From: Chloroflexota bacterium
Lineage (GTDB): Bacteria; Chloroflexota; Dehalococcoidia; UBA1151; UBA1328
Reading direction: 5' to 3'
Assembly: GCA_002687335.1 (NCBI GenBank)
Contig: NYZY01000072.1
Coordinates: 1 to 6,349 of the forward strand
DNA length: 6,349 bases
Shown here: piece after piece, positions 1-6,133 of the stretch
Layout of the letters: each line of letters begins with the position of its first letter
Numbering within the stretch: position 1 is the stretch's first letter
Position numbers and translations under genes: made by a program
The notes under the pieces: generated by a model
Databases searched by the model: none
The model's input: the letters and a program-made list of their open reading frames with translations, nothing else
Told to the model about the DNA's origin: nothing

Positions 1-29
1 TCTAATACGGATGTGGCCTTGTCATTCAT
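1..29 (-). CDS. 5' end of a gene overlapping tatB, probably tatC (partial)
   Basis: The minus strand has an ATG at 29–27 whose first four bases (ATGA) overlap the stop codon of the TatB-like gene. The frame then stays open to the window edge, giving MNDKATSVL plus an Asp or Glu. The other nearby ATG, at 25, hits a stop within eight codons. TatC proteins usually start with a short polar stretch leading into a conserved leucine- and acid-rich segment before the first membrane helix, and this start fits that pattern. The gene directly after tatA/tatB is very often tatC, the receptor that binds twin-arginine signal peptides. Only nine complete codons are visible, so the identity is inferred from position and coupling rather than from homology. 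Confidence 0.5.
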
Positions 30-451
30 GACGTTGACTCAGAATCGCCAGAATCACTCGTCGTTTTTTCATCGAGTAAGGGTTGAGACTCGGGCCTGTC
101 ATCCAGTCTTTCTTCCTCAGTTGAGGTTTCTGACAAAGTTAATTTCCGCTTCCTCGACACCGAGCTACTAAGGGATTGTTGAACGTCTTCATTAAGTTGG
201 TCTAACGCAAGTTCATTTTCCAATGAAGCGGCACTATCTTTAATTTCATCGACGCTTACCTGATTTTTAATTTCTTCCAGATCAATAGCTTCGGTAACCA
301 GAGACTGCAGCGCGTCTCGTTGACGTTTTAGATCAGTGTAAACACGCCTGCCTTGTCGAATTCCATCCAGCAAACGTTTAGGACCTAATACAAATAAAGC
401 TATAGCCCCGATTAATAGAACTTCGAATCCACCGATACCAAAAATCGTCAT
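26..451 (-). CDS. tatB: Twin-arginine translocase TatA/TatB family subunit, TatB-like
   Basis: This 141-residue protein is a component of the Tat pathway, which moves folded proteins across the cytoplasmic membrane using the proton motive force. Residues 4–22 form one hydrophobic N-terminal membrane helix, followed by the Gly23-Pro24 hinge and a basic amphipathic helix (about 25–50). A charged, probably coiled-coil stretch (about 50–95), a basic patch (RKRK near 100) and an acidic, Ser-rich tail follow. Glu10 in the helix, the 'LGP' hinge and the length point to TatB rather than the shorter TatA. The usual Leu-Pro after the hinge is Leu27-Leu28 here. The ATG start overlaps the maf stop by 4 bases, and the stop overlaps a downstream ATG that may open tatC. 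Family membership is firm from the N-terminus, but TatA versus TatB is less certain because many bacteria use one bifunctional protein. Confidence 0.87.
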   Translation of the reverse strand: MTIFGIGGFEVLLIGAIALFVLGPKRLLDGIRQGRRVYTDLKRQRDALQSLVTEAIDLEEIKNQVSVDEIKDSAASLENELALDQLNEDVQQSLSSSVSRKRKLTLSETSTEEERLDDRPESQPLLDEKTTSDSGDSESTS

Positions 452-1113
452 TCGTCTACCACAGTTTCAGAATCCTGAAGGCCTTTATGTCCATCACAAA
501 TACTTGTTGAAAACATATCTGATCGCAATAACCCTGACCCTTGTAATAATTCAAGAGTCGCGCACATAGGCAAGCCAACAACATTCAAATAGCAGTCACC
601 GTAACTCGCTACCGGAGCGAATGAGCGATCTTGAATCCCATAACCCCCGGCTTTATCGTACGGTGACCCACTAGCAACATATTTTGCAATCTCACTGTTC
701 GAAAGCCCTCGCATAGTGACTGATGTTTTAACCGATATAGTCTGGGTGTCGCCACTAGGATCGATCACAGCAACTCCAGTAATCACTTCATGATTTCGAT
801 CACTTAAAGCATTGAGCATGGCAGTAGCTTGGACAGAGGATTCTGGCTTACCCAAAACTCGGTGATCAAGTACCACAATCGTATCAGCGCCTAAAACGTA
901 ACGATTTAACCTGCTGGATGAAACCGACTTCGCTTTGGAAAGAGCCAAATGTTCGACAGCACGAGGCAAATACGTATCAGCACTAAATAACTTATTTTCA
1001 TCAACGCCCGAAGGCACAACCTCTAATTGGAATCCAGCACCTGAAAGAATTTCTGCACGCCGAGGAGATCGGCTGGCAAGAATAAGTACGCCCCTAAATG
1101 ATCGAGTCAACAA
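448..1113 (-). CDS. maf: Maf-family nucleoside triphosphate pyrophosphatase (dTTP/UTP type)
   Basis: Maf proteins hydrolyse non-canonical or excess nucleotides (dTTP, UTP, modified pyrimidine triphosphates) to monophosphate and pyrophosphate in the cytoplasm, and were first linked to septum inhibition. The sequence shows the N-terminal SRSPRR motif (residues 14–19), GADT with the family's catalytic Asp (75–78), LGKP (87–90), HEVITG (108–113), and DKAGGYGIQ (153–161). The latter is the signature of the YhdE/dTTP-UTP branch rather than the m7GTP branch. The 'NVVGLP' motif near 177–182 completes the fold. The motif usually written SGEP has Ser150 instead of Glu. At 221 residues it is somewhat longer than the usual 190–200, because of a polar C-terminal tail of about 25 residues. 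The start is TTG (two TTG codons in tandem at 1113 and 1110), one base after the rlmD stop, with a weak AGGG upstream. Coupling to rlmD is likely. Confidence 0.93.
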   Translation of the reverse strand: MLTRSFRGVLILASRSPRRAEILSGAGFQLEVVPSGVDENKLFSADTYLPRAVEHLALSKAKSVSSSRLNRYVLGADTIVVLDHRVLGKPESSVQATAMLNALSDRNHEVITGVAVIDPSGDTQTISVKTSVTMRGLSNSEIAKYVASGSPYDKAGGYGIQDRSFAPVASYGDCYLNVVGLPMCATLELLQGSGLLRSDMFSTSICDGHKGLQDSETVVDE

Positions 1114-1114
1114 C

Positions 1115-2365
1115 TTAACCCTGAACCCTGAGCATGCTAATCGTTTCCACGTGGCGAGTCTGAGGAAACATGTCGACAGGTCGTATTGTTTCCAAGTTAT
1201 AAATCCCCGTTGAGCATAAAAGATTTAAATCTCGCGCCATCGCTTCTGGTTCACAAGAAATCATCAGCACCTTTTCTGGTTTCAACTTAACCACTGAATC
1301 CAGCACATCTGGATGGCATCCAACCCTAGGCGGATCCAGCAATAGCACGTCGATATGTTTGTTCAAAGTATTAAGAATATGTTCAGTTTTACCCTCAATA
1401 AACTCTATATTGAAAATATCTTTAGAATTAAGTTCGGCATCCTGTATGGCCGACGCCGACTCTTCAATACCGACTATTTTCTGAACGTACGGAGCCAACA
1501 AGACGGTGAATACTCCAACACCACAGTAGGCGTCAACCATAACTTCTGTACCGTCAAGCTCAAGCAGGTCACGCGCTTCATCTATAGCTCGGGAAAGTTG
1601 AGAAGTATTCACCTGGAAGAATGAAGAAGCTGCGACTCTGAAACGGAAACCCCGTACCTCTTCTTCGTAATGCTGCTCACCTGTTACCAACCCGATGTCT
1701 GAAAGATCCATACGTGGCTGAATTAACATCGAATCCGTACTTGAACCAGCCCTAATTGCCATCTGGGTTTGCCCCGCAACCTTATCTTGAGCAAGATCAA
1801 GTATTTTATTGATTGGCTCATTCATCAAAAGGCACCGGTCTATTTTTACGAAATGGCGCGTTACAGCGTTTACATAACCAATCTTCCCCCCATCCTCTTT
1901 CTTCCCAACGGTAAAGCGTCCATGATTACGGTACCCGAGTTGTAGTTCGCTCCCTATGGTGGTGTCCACAACCACATGTGACAAACTTTGGTACTTTTCA
2001 ATTTCCCGTTGAACACGCGCCTGTTTTATCTGAAGTTGATAGTCATAAGATGCATGCTGCCACTGACATCCGCTACAAGTGAGAAAGTATTTACACTCAG
2101 GCACTACCCTCTCTTCAGCCTGTTCTAATACCTCGACAACCTTCGCTACAATCCTCTCAGGAAATCGCTTCTGCACTTCGACAATAACCTTCTCTCCGGG
2201 GAGTCCACCAGTTACTTCGACCGGAGCACCTCGAATTTCAGATATCGTAAATCCTGAATCATTTATCTCATTGAGCGTCGTCTGAAATTGATCCCCAGGA
2301 TTCAAGCCCAAATACCCTGTAATATCCGGGCCGCTGTATCTTCGTCTACGTTTATGCTTTGCCAT
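1115..2365 (-). CDS. rlmD: 23S rRNA (uracil-C5)-methyltransferase, RlmD/RlmCD type
   Basis: This SAM-dependent enzyme of the TrmA/RumA family makes 5-methyluridine in 23S rRNA (U1939 in E. coli; RlmCD enzymes also treat U747). Counting from the ATG at 2365 (416 residues), it begins with a basic MAKHKRRRR stretch and a TRAM RNA-binding domain (about 24–83). Four cysteines follow, C91, C97, C100 and C178, in the CX5CX2C…C arrangement that binds a 4Fe-4S cluster. The FFQVN motif (249–253), SAM-binding DAYCGVGVF (278–286), DPPR (344–347), catalytic Cys371 in ISCEP and the HVE general base (Glu407) complete the enzyme. TRAM plus Fe-S argues against TrmA and RlmC. Family members usually have SCNP; here it is SCEP. 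An in-frame TTG at 2401 would add 12 residues. I prefer the ATG because of the basic N-terminus and a GTGAGG 14 bases upstream. It is the first gene of the leftward operon. Confidence 0.92.
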   Translation of the reverse strand: MAKHKRRRRYSGPDITGYLGLNPGDQFQTTLNEINDSGFTISEIRGAPVEVTGGLPGEKVIVEVQKRFPERIVAKVVEVLEQAEERVVPECKYFLTCSGCQWQHASYDYQLQIKQARVQREIEKYQSLSHVVVDTTIGSELQLGYRNHGRFTVGKKEDGGKIGYVNAVTRHFVKIDRCLLMNEPINKILDLAQDKVAGQTQMAIRAGSSTDSMLIQPRMDLSDIGLVTGEQHYEEEVRGFRFRVAASSFFQVNTSQLSRAIDEARDLLELDGTEVMVDAYCGVGVFTVLLAPYVQKIVGIEESASAIQDAELNSKDIFNIEFIEGKTEHILNTLNKHIDVLLLDPPRVGCHPDVLDSVVKLKPEKVLMISCEPEAMARDLNLLCSTGIYNLETIRPVDMFPQTRHVETISMLRVQG

Positions 2366-2527
2366 TCGGTATGACCAAACCTCACTTTGTACGATAGGCA
2401 ATCAGGTATCAGTAATAATTGCAAGAAATATTCTGCCTGTCTGTTATTCTGAACTAGTTGAGAGAACGTTGCCTCCGGTAAAGATGGCGAATGTTCAAAT
2501 CCCCTAATGTGAATCGAACAATATACT
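2366..2527. other. Divergent intergenic spacer between rlmD and lipA
   Basis: This 162-base gap lies between two genes transcribed away from each other, so it should carry promoters for both operons. I could not find a −35/−10 pair close to consensus on either strand. The clearest −10-like hexamer, TATACT at 2522–2527, abuts the lipA TTG and has no matching −35. The spacer holds an 18-base imperfect palindrome (2447–2464) and a weaker AGAA-N3-TTCT repeat (2424–2434). A perfect GGAGG on the minus strand (within 2470–2480) is not followed by a usable start codon. No credible small gene was seen. Confidence 0.6.
2447..2464. promoter_or_regulatory. Imperfect palindrome, possible operator
   Basis: The core AACTAGTT (2452–2459) is a perfect 8-base palindrome. 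It is flanked by a G on both sides (the only non-pairing positions), then TCT/AGA on the left and right, with a T–G wobble outside. The symmetry, the 18-base span and the location in a short divergent spacer are what a dimeric repressor or activator site looks like. I do not recognise it as a known operator. A chance palindrome of this size is possible. Confidence 0.3.
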
Positions 2528-3448
2528 TTGGTTTCCAAATCAGAAAAACCAGGTTCCCCAACCGTTGAACGAAAGTTGCCAGACTGGTTCAGAGTCAAGG
2601 CCCCAGGGGGAGAGAATTTTCTTGAACTACGCAAGAAAATCAAAAATGCCAGCCTGAACACAGTCTGTGAAGAAGCTGCCTGCCCGAACATAGGCGAATG
2701 TTGGGATCGAGGCACTGCAACATTCATGATTTTGGGAGATACATGCACAAGGGCATGCTCGTACTGCAACGTCAAGACCGGTTGGCCAGGTACAGTCGAC
2801 GTCGCAGAGCCAATACGGGTAGCCACCACGGTAGAACAGATGGGATTGAGCTATGCAGTCATAACATCCGTCGACCGAGATGACTTGCCTGATTATGGGT
2901 CAGATATATTTGCACAGACCATCACTCAGATCAGACATAGAATTAAAGATTGTAAGATCGAAGTACTAATCCCCGATTTTGAAGGTGAATTCGAATCTCT
3001 AGAGCGAGTGATCAAATCCGGTCCTCATGTTCTAAACCACAATATTGAAACTGTCCGACGAGTATTCCGAAAAGTCCGTCCCCGTGGCAATTACGATGTC
3101 TCTTTACAACTCTTGGATCGCGTCAAAAAGATCAATCCTCATATGCCTTCTAAATCCGGGATGATGGTCGGTCTGGGTGAAACAAAATCTGAAATCCATG
3201 AAACCATGACTGACTTACGAGATGCAAACTGCGACCTATTGACGATTGGGCAATATCTCCGACCTTCCAAAAGGCACCATCCGATTATACGGTTCTACTA
3301 TCCTGAAGAATTCAAAGAGCTAGAAAAAGTTGGGCTTGAAATGGGATTCAAACATGTTGCTGCTGGTCCACTGGTACGTAGCTCGTATCATGCCGACGAC
3401 CAGCACAATGCGGCTATAGACAAGATCCTGGATCCTGTCAACTCCTAG
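2528..3448 (+). CDS. lipA: Lipoyl synthase (radical SAM)
   Basis: LipA inserts two sulfur atoms at C6 and C8 of protein-bound octanoyl groups, completing the lipoyl cofactor of pyruvate and 2-oxoglutarate dehydrogenases and the glycine cleavage H protein. The 306-residue protein has both Fe-S cluster motifs. The auxiliary, sulfur-donating cluster is bound by C47, C52 and C58 (CX4CX5C) and the radical SAM cluster by C73, C77 and C80 (CX3CX2C). The C-terminal RSSY (284–287) supplies the serine that ligates the auxiliary cluster. Length is normal for the family. The only upstream start in frame is TTG at 2528, since a TGA sits at 2510–2512. No good ribosome site precedes it, and a second TTG at 2576 would remove 16 poorly conserved residues. 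rsmI follows after 17 bases. No lipB or lplA is in the window, so the octanoyl donor route is unknown. Confidence 0.96.
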   Translation: MVSKSEKPGSPTVERKLPDWFRVKAPGGENFLELRKKIKNASLNTVCEEAACPNIGECWDRGTATFMILGDTCTRACSYCNVKTGWPGTVDVAEPIRVATTVEQMGLSYAVITSVDRDDLPDYGSDIFAQTITQIRHRIKDCKIEVLIPDFEGEFESLERVIKSGPHVLNHNIETVRRVFRKVRPRGNYDVSLQLLDRVKKINPHMPSKSGMMVGLGETKSEIHETMTDLRDANCDLLTIGQYLRPSKRHHPIIRFYYPEEFKELEKVGLEMGFKHVAAGPLVRSSYHADDQHNAAIDKILDPVNS

Positions 3449-3465
3449 ACAAAATGGGCTAAATT

Positions 3466-4287
3466 ATGTCAACCCTGTACGTTGTCGCCACACCTATTGG
3501 AAATCTCTCGGACCTGACCGAACGCGCTGCAACTATTCTGTCGTCCGTGCCTACAGTGGCTGCTGAGGACACGCGCATCACCAGAAAATTATTGAACCAC
3601 ATAGGCGCCTCACCTCTTCTGGAAAGTCTCCATGAACACACTTCACCTCAAAGACTCAAAAAAGTAATCTCAAGACTCGAATCCGGAGATATGGGGTTTG
3701 TAACCGATGCAGGAACGCCTGGTATCAGTGATCCGGGAGCTTCCCTGGTAAAAGCTGCACTCTTGTCCGGACACAATGTCGTACCCTTGCCAGGTGCTTC
3801 AGCGGTGACAACAGCACTATCAATAACCGGATGGTCATTTGACCGTTTTTTGTTTTTGGGCTTTTTACCACGAAAAAACCAAGAGCAAATATCGGTCTTG
3901 GAAAGTGTAATAACCGAACCCGGACCGGTAGTGATTTATGAATCTCCGCGCCGCTTGAATACAACACTTGAGGCTCTCAATGAGGTGGTTCCCGATAGAC
4001 AGTTAGTTATATGCCGTGAACTTACCAAACTCTATGAGGAAACATTCAGAGGGACCGCAGCACAATCCATCGATCACTTTTCAACGGCTAGGGGTGAATT
4101 TGTAATCATTATCCAAGGAGCAACAGAATCTAATTCAACGATCATTACTGATAAAGAAATTAGGGACGTGCTCAGTGACCTGAAATCACAAGGATTATCC
4201 GGACGATCTCTCGTAGACCAAACAGTTAAGATCACAAAGGCCGCAAAAAACAGAGTTTACCGGCTATCGTTGGAGCATAAGCAATGA
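3466..4287 (+). CDS. rsmI: 16S rRNA (cytidine-1402-2'-O)-methyltransferase
   Basis: RsmI methylates the ribose of C1402 in the decoding centre of 16S rRNA, which with the N4 methylation by RsmH tunes start-codon choice and fidelity. This 273-residue protein is a textbook tetrapyrrole-methylase-fold member. It shows ATPIGNL (8–14), EDTR (34–37), TDAGTPGISDPG (80–91, SAM-binding region), PGASA (109–113), ESPRRL (159–164), RELTKLYEE (184–192) and GEFVIII (210–216). A C-terminal extension (about 225–273) ends in the usual KNRVYRLSL segment. The ATG at 3466 lies 17 bases after the lipA stop, so the two are probably co-transcribed. The ribosome site is weak (GGGC about 7 bases upstream). The TGA stop is itself part of a small inverted-repeat cluster. 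Length and motif order are normal and nothing is missing. Confidence 0.97.
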   Translation: MSTLYVVATPIGNLSDLTERAATILSSVPTVAAEDTRITRKLLNHIGASPLLESLHEHTSPQRLKKVISRLESGDMGFVTDAGTPGISDPGASLVKAALLSGHNVVPLPGASAVTTALSITGWSFDRFLFLGFLPRKNQEQISVLESVITEPGPVVIYESPRRLNTTLEALNEVVPDRQLVICRELTKLYEETFRGTAAQSIDHFSTARGEFVIIIQGATESNSTIITDKEIRDVLSDLKSQGLSGRSLVDQTVKITKAAKNRVYRLSLEHKQ

Positions 4288-4320
4288 TTTGCCAGTTTTA
4301 CAAGAAATCAACTGGCTTTA
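4285..4320 (+). terminator. Weak hairpin after rsmI, possible terminator or attenuator
   Basis: GCCAGTT (4291–4297) is a perfect inverted repeat of AACTGGC (4310–4316), giving a 7-base-pair stem with a 12-base loop, followed by only TTTA. The short T run makes it a poor intrinsic terminator. A second complementary pair, TGATTT (4285–4290) and AAATCA (4305–4310), overlaps it and would form an alternative hairpin that includes the rsmI stop codon. It may lower read-through into metG, but both reading and function are tentative. Confidence 0.3.
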
Positions 4321-4333
4321 GAGGAGTTACAGC

Positions 4334-4339
4334 TATAAT
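4334..4339 (+). promoter_or_regulatory. TATAAT −10 element, candidate metG promoter
   Basis: This is an exact match to the sigma-70 −10 consensus in the rsmI–metG spacer, 90 bases before the metG TTG. No good −35 lies 16–18 bases upstream (ACTGGC and neighbours match poorly) and there is no extended TGn motif. If used, the transcript would start near 4346 with a leader of about 84 bases. It would let metG and the prenyl synthase gene be transcribed apart from lipA–rsmI. Confidence 0.35.
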
Positions 4340-4342
4340 AAA

Positions 4343-4371
4343 TGCTTGTCCCAACTCATTGTTGGAAAGCA
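4343..4371 (+). promoter_or_regulatory. Hairpin in the metG leader
   Basis: TGCTT (4343–4347) pairs with AAGCA (4367–4371), and CCAAC (4351–4355) pairs with GTTGG (4361–4365). The two stems are separated by a 3×1 internal loop and closed by a 5-base loop, giving ten pairs in all. It falls at or just inside the predicted start of a metG transcript. No T run follows, so it is not an intrinsic terminator. The T-box consensus (GGTGG…ACCGCG type) is absent and the leader is too short for a standard T-box or SAM riboswitch. The function, if any, is unknown. Confidence 0.3.
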
Positions 4372-4429
4372 AAGAATAACCTGCTCAACTGCCATTGAAT
4401 CCTGACTCGTAAAATCGGAACCTTCCCAC

Positions 4430-6097
4430 TTGCCTCGCAAAATTCTTGTCGCCGTAGCTTGGCCGTATGTAAACGGTGAACCACACTTGGGTCACATCGC
4501 AGGCATGAACGTGCCAGCCGATATTTTTGCTCGATTCCACCGAATCGTGGGCAATGAAGTCGTAATGGTCTCCGGATCGGACATGCACGGTACGCCAACT
4601 ACCCTAAAAGCTGCAGATGAAGGCGTCTCTCCAGAAGTCATAGCCACTCGGTATCACGAAATATGGAGCAAGGCGCTTGAAGATATGTCCTTCTCCTACG
4701 ATCTATACACACACACACATACGGATCGTCATCGTGAAGTAACACAAGAATTATTCACAAAACTTAAGAAAAACGGACATTTGGTTGAAGCCACACAGTC
4801 TATGCCATTTTCTGAAACAGAACAGCGCTTCCTATCTGACCGGTTCGTTGTAGGCACATGCCCGCACTGCGCATCTGATTCAGCACGTGGCGACCAATGC
4901 GACAACTGCGGACGAACCCTAGACCCGATCGACCTAATAAATATTCGAAGTAGCCGTGACGGATCAACTCCTATTTTCAAAGACACCACGCACCAAATGC
5001 TCAGGCTGGGCGATTTCCAAGGTGCGCTTGAAGAGTGGGTCGAAGATAAAAACGATTGGCGACAAAACGTACGCAACCAAACACTTGGAATTCTCCGTGA
5101 AGGACTCCATGATCGGGCAATCACTCGGGATATCGAGTGGGGTGTCCCTGTTCCACTTGAAGGGTATGAATCCAAACGGATTTATGTTTGGTTTGAAGCG
5201 GTAATTGGTTACCTCTCCGCAACCCGGTCTTGGGCTGAACAACAAGGCACACCTGATGCGTGGAAAAAATGGTGGGTAGAGCCAGATGGGGAGTCCTATT
5301 ACTTTCAAGGTAAAGACAATGTTTCATTTCACACAATCATGTTGCCATCGATTCTTTTAGGAAGTGGCAAATTAAACATGCCAACCGACGTTGTAGCGAA
5401 TGAGTATCTCAACCTTGGGGGGATCGACTTCTCGAAGAGTCGAGGACACGCAGTATGGCTGCCGGATTTCCTGACAAGATACGAACCGGATCCACTACGC
5501 TATTACCTTGCATCGATCATGCCAGAAACATCCGACTCTGAATTCACATGGCAGGGATTCCACGCGGCAAACAACAACGAGTTGGTAGCCACCTTCGGAA
5601 ATTTTGTACACCGAGTCCTCACAATCACCACCCGCAACTTCGACAATACGGTCCCAACTCCAGCTCAGTTAAGCGAAGATGATAAAGTTGCGCTGACCGC
5701 TTGTGACACTGCGCTAAGAGAAGTATCCAATGCGATTGAGGCACGAAAATTTCGAGACGGACTTAGATCCGCCATGCGACTCGCTCAAACAGGAAATCGC
5801 TATATAGATGCAAAAGAACCCTGGAAGACTGTAATAATCGATAAAGAGGCCGCTGGAACCGCCCTATGGGTTGGCTTGAACATCATTTCCACCCTTCGAA
5901 CGGTATTCTATCCGTACCTACCAACGTCTGCTGACAAGATTCACAACATGCTTTTCAAAGATAGCGATACTCTCTCAGATGGCTGGTCCAAGAGAGACAT
6001 CATTCCCAATGCTCCAATTGGAAAACCAACACCACTGTTCCACAAACTGGATAATGCGATCATAGAAGAAGAAAACGCACGACTCACCGGGAACTAA
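4430..6097 (+). CDS. metG: Methionyl-tRNA synthetase
   Basis: MetG charges tRNA(Met), including the initiator, with methionine using ATP. The 555-residue class I synthetase shows the AWPYVNGEPHLGH start with the HIGH-type motif HLGH (19–22). A zinc knuckle made of C144, C147, C157 and C160 (CX2CX9CX2C) sits in the connective peptide. The conserved ITRDIEWGVPVP (231–242) and VWFEAVIGYLSA (253–264) segments are present, and the KMSKS loop reads DFSKS (333–337). An anticodon-binding helical domain follows (about 380–540). There is no C-terminal EMAP-like tRNA-binding domain, as in many short MetRS proteins. The first Lys of KMSKS is Asp333, while the catalytically critical second Lys is kept (Lys336). 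The start is TTG at 4430; a TGA at 4403 rules out longer forms, and a weak GGAA lies upstream. The prenyl synthase gene begins 36 bases after the stop. Confidence 0.97.
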   Translation: MPRKILVAVAWPYVNGEPHLGHIAGMNVPADIFARFHRIVGNEVVMVSGSDMHGTPTTLKAADEGVSPEVIATRYHEIWSKALEDMSFSYDLYTHTHTDRHREVTQELFTKLKKNGHLVEATQSMPFSETEQRFLSDRFVVGTCPHCASDSARGDQCDNCGRTLDPIDLINIRSSRDGSTPIFKDTTHQMLRLGDFQGALEEWVEDKNDWRQNVRNQTLGILREGLHDRAITRDIEWGVPVPLEGYESKRIYVWFEAVIGYLSATRSWAEQQGTPDAWKKWWVEPDGESYYFQGKDNVSFHTIMLPSILLGSGKLNMPTDVVANEYLNLGGIDFSKSRGHAVWLPDFLTRYEPDPLRYYLASIMPETSDSEFTWQGFHAANNNELVATFGNFVHRVLTITTRNFDNTVPTPAQLSEDDKVALTACDTALREVSNAIEARKFRDGLRSAMRLAQTGNRYIDAKEPWKTVIIDKEAAGTALWVGLNIISTLRTVFYPYLPTSADKIHNMLFKDSDTLSDGWSKRDIIPNAPIGKPTPLFHKLDNAIIEEENARLTGN

Positions 6098-6133
6098 CCA
6101 GACGCACTACAAAAAACATCGTTTAAAAGATCC

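Noticed and set aside
935..1213. Plus-strand open frame antisense to the maf/rlmD junction
   Set aside because: It is antisense to conserved maf motifs, shows no family resemblance and has no ribosome site.
2470..2480. GGAGG on the minus strand as a ribosome site for an extra small gene
   Set aside because: No ATG, GTG or TTG follows within normal spacing before an in-frame stop.
2522..2527. TATACT as the lipA promoter −10
   Set aside because: It touches the assigned TTG start and has no −35 at normal spacing, so it is not annotated as a promoter; it is discussed only as a start-site question.
2302..2829. Long minus-strand open frame of 175 codons over the lipA start and the rlmD N-terminus
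   Set aside because: It overlaps two well-supported genes on both sides, its protein has no recognisable family and it mirrors lipA codons; it is a shadow of lipA.
4342..4398. 18-codon open frame (MLVPTHCWK…) before metG as a leader peptide, with GAGGAG at 4321–4326
   Set aside because: The GAGGAG is 15 bases from the ATG, too far for a normal ribosome site. The peptide is not Met-rich, and a transcript from the TATAAT at 4334 would begin after its ATG.
4288..4429. T-box or SAM riboswitch before metG
   Set aside because: The spacer is only 142 bases and lacks the T-box consensus sequence and the long multi-stem architecture of either class.
4729..5175. Minus-strand open frame of 148 codons inside metG, with a second one at 4964–5308
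   Set aside because: Both lie wholly within the conserved MetRS catalytic domain, are Ser/Arg-rich in the manner of antisense frames and have no family features.
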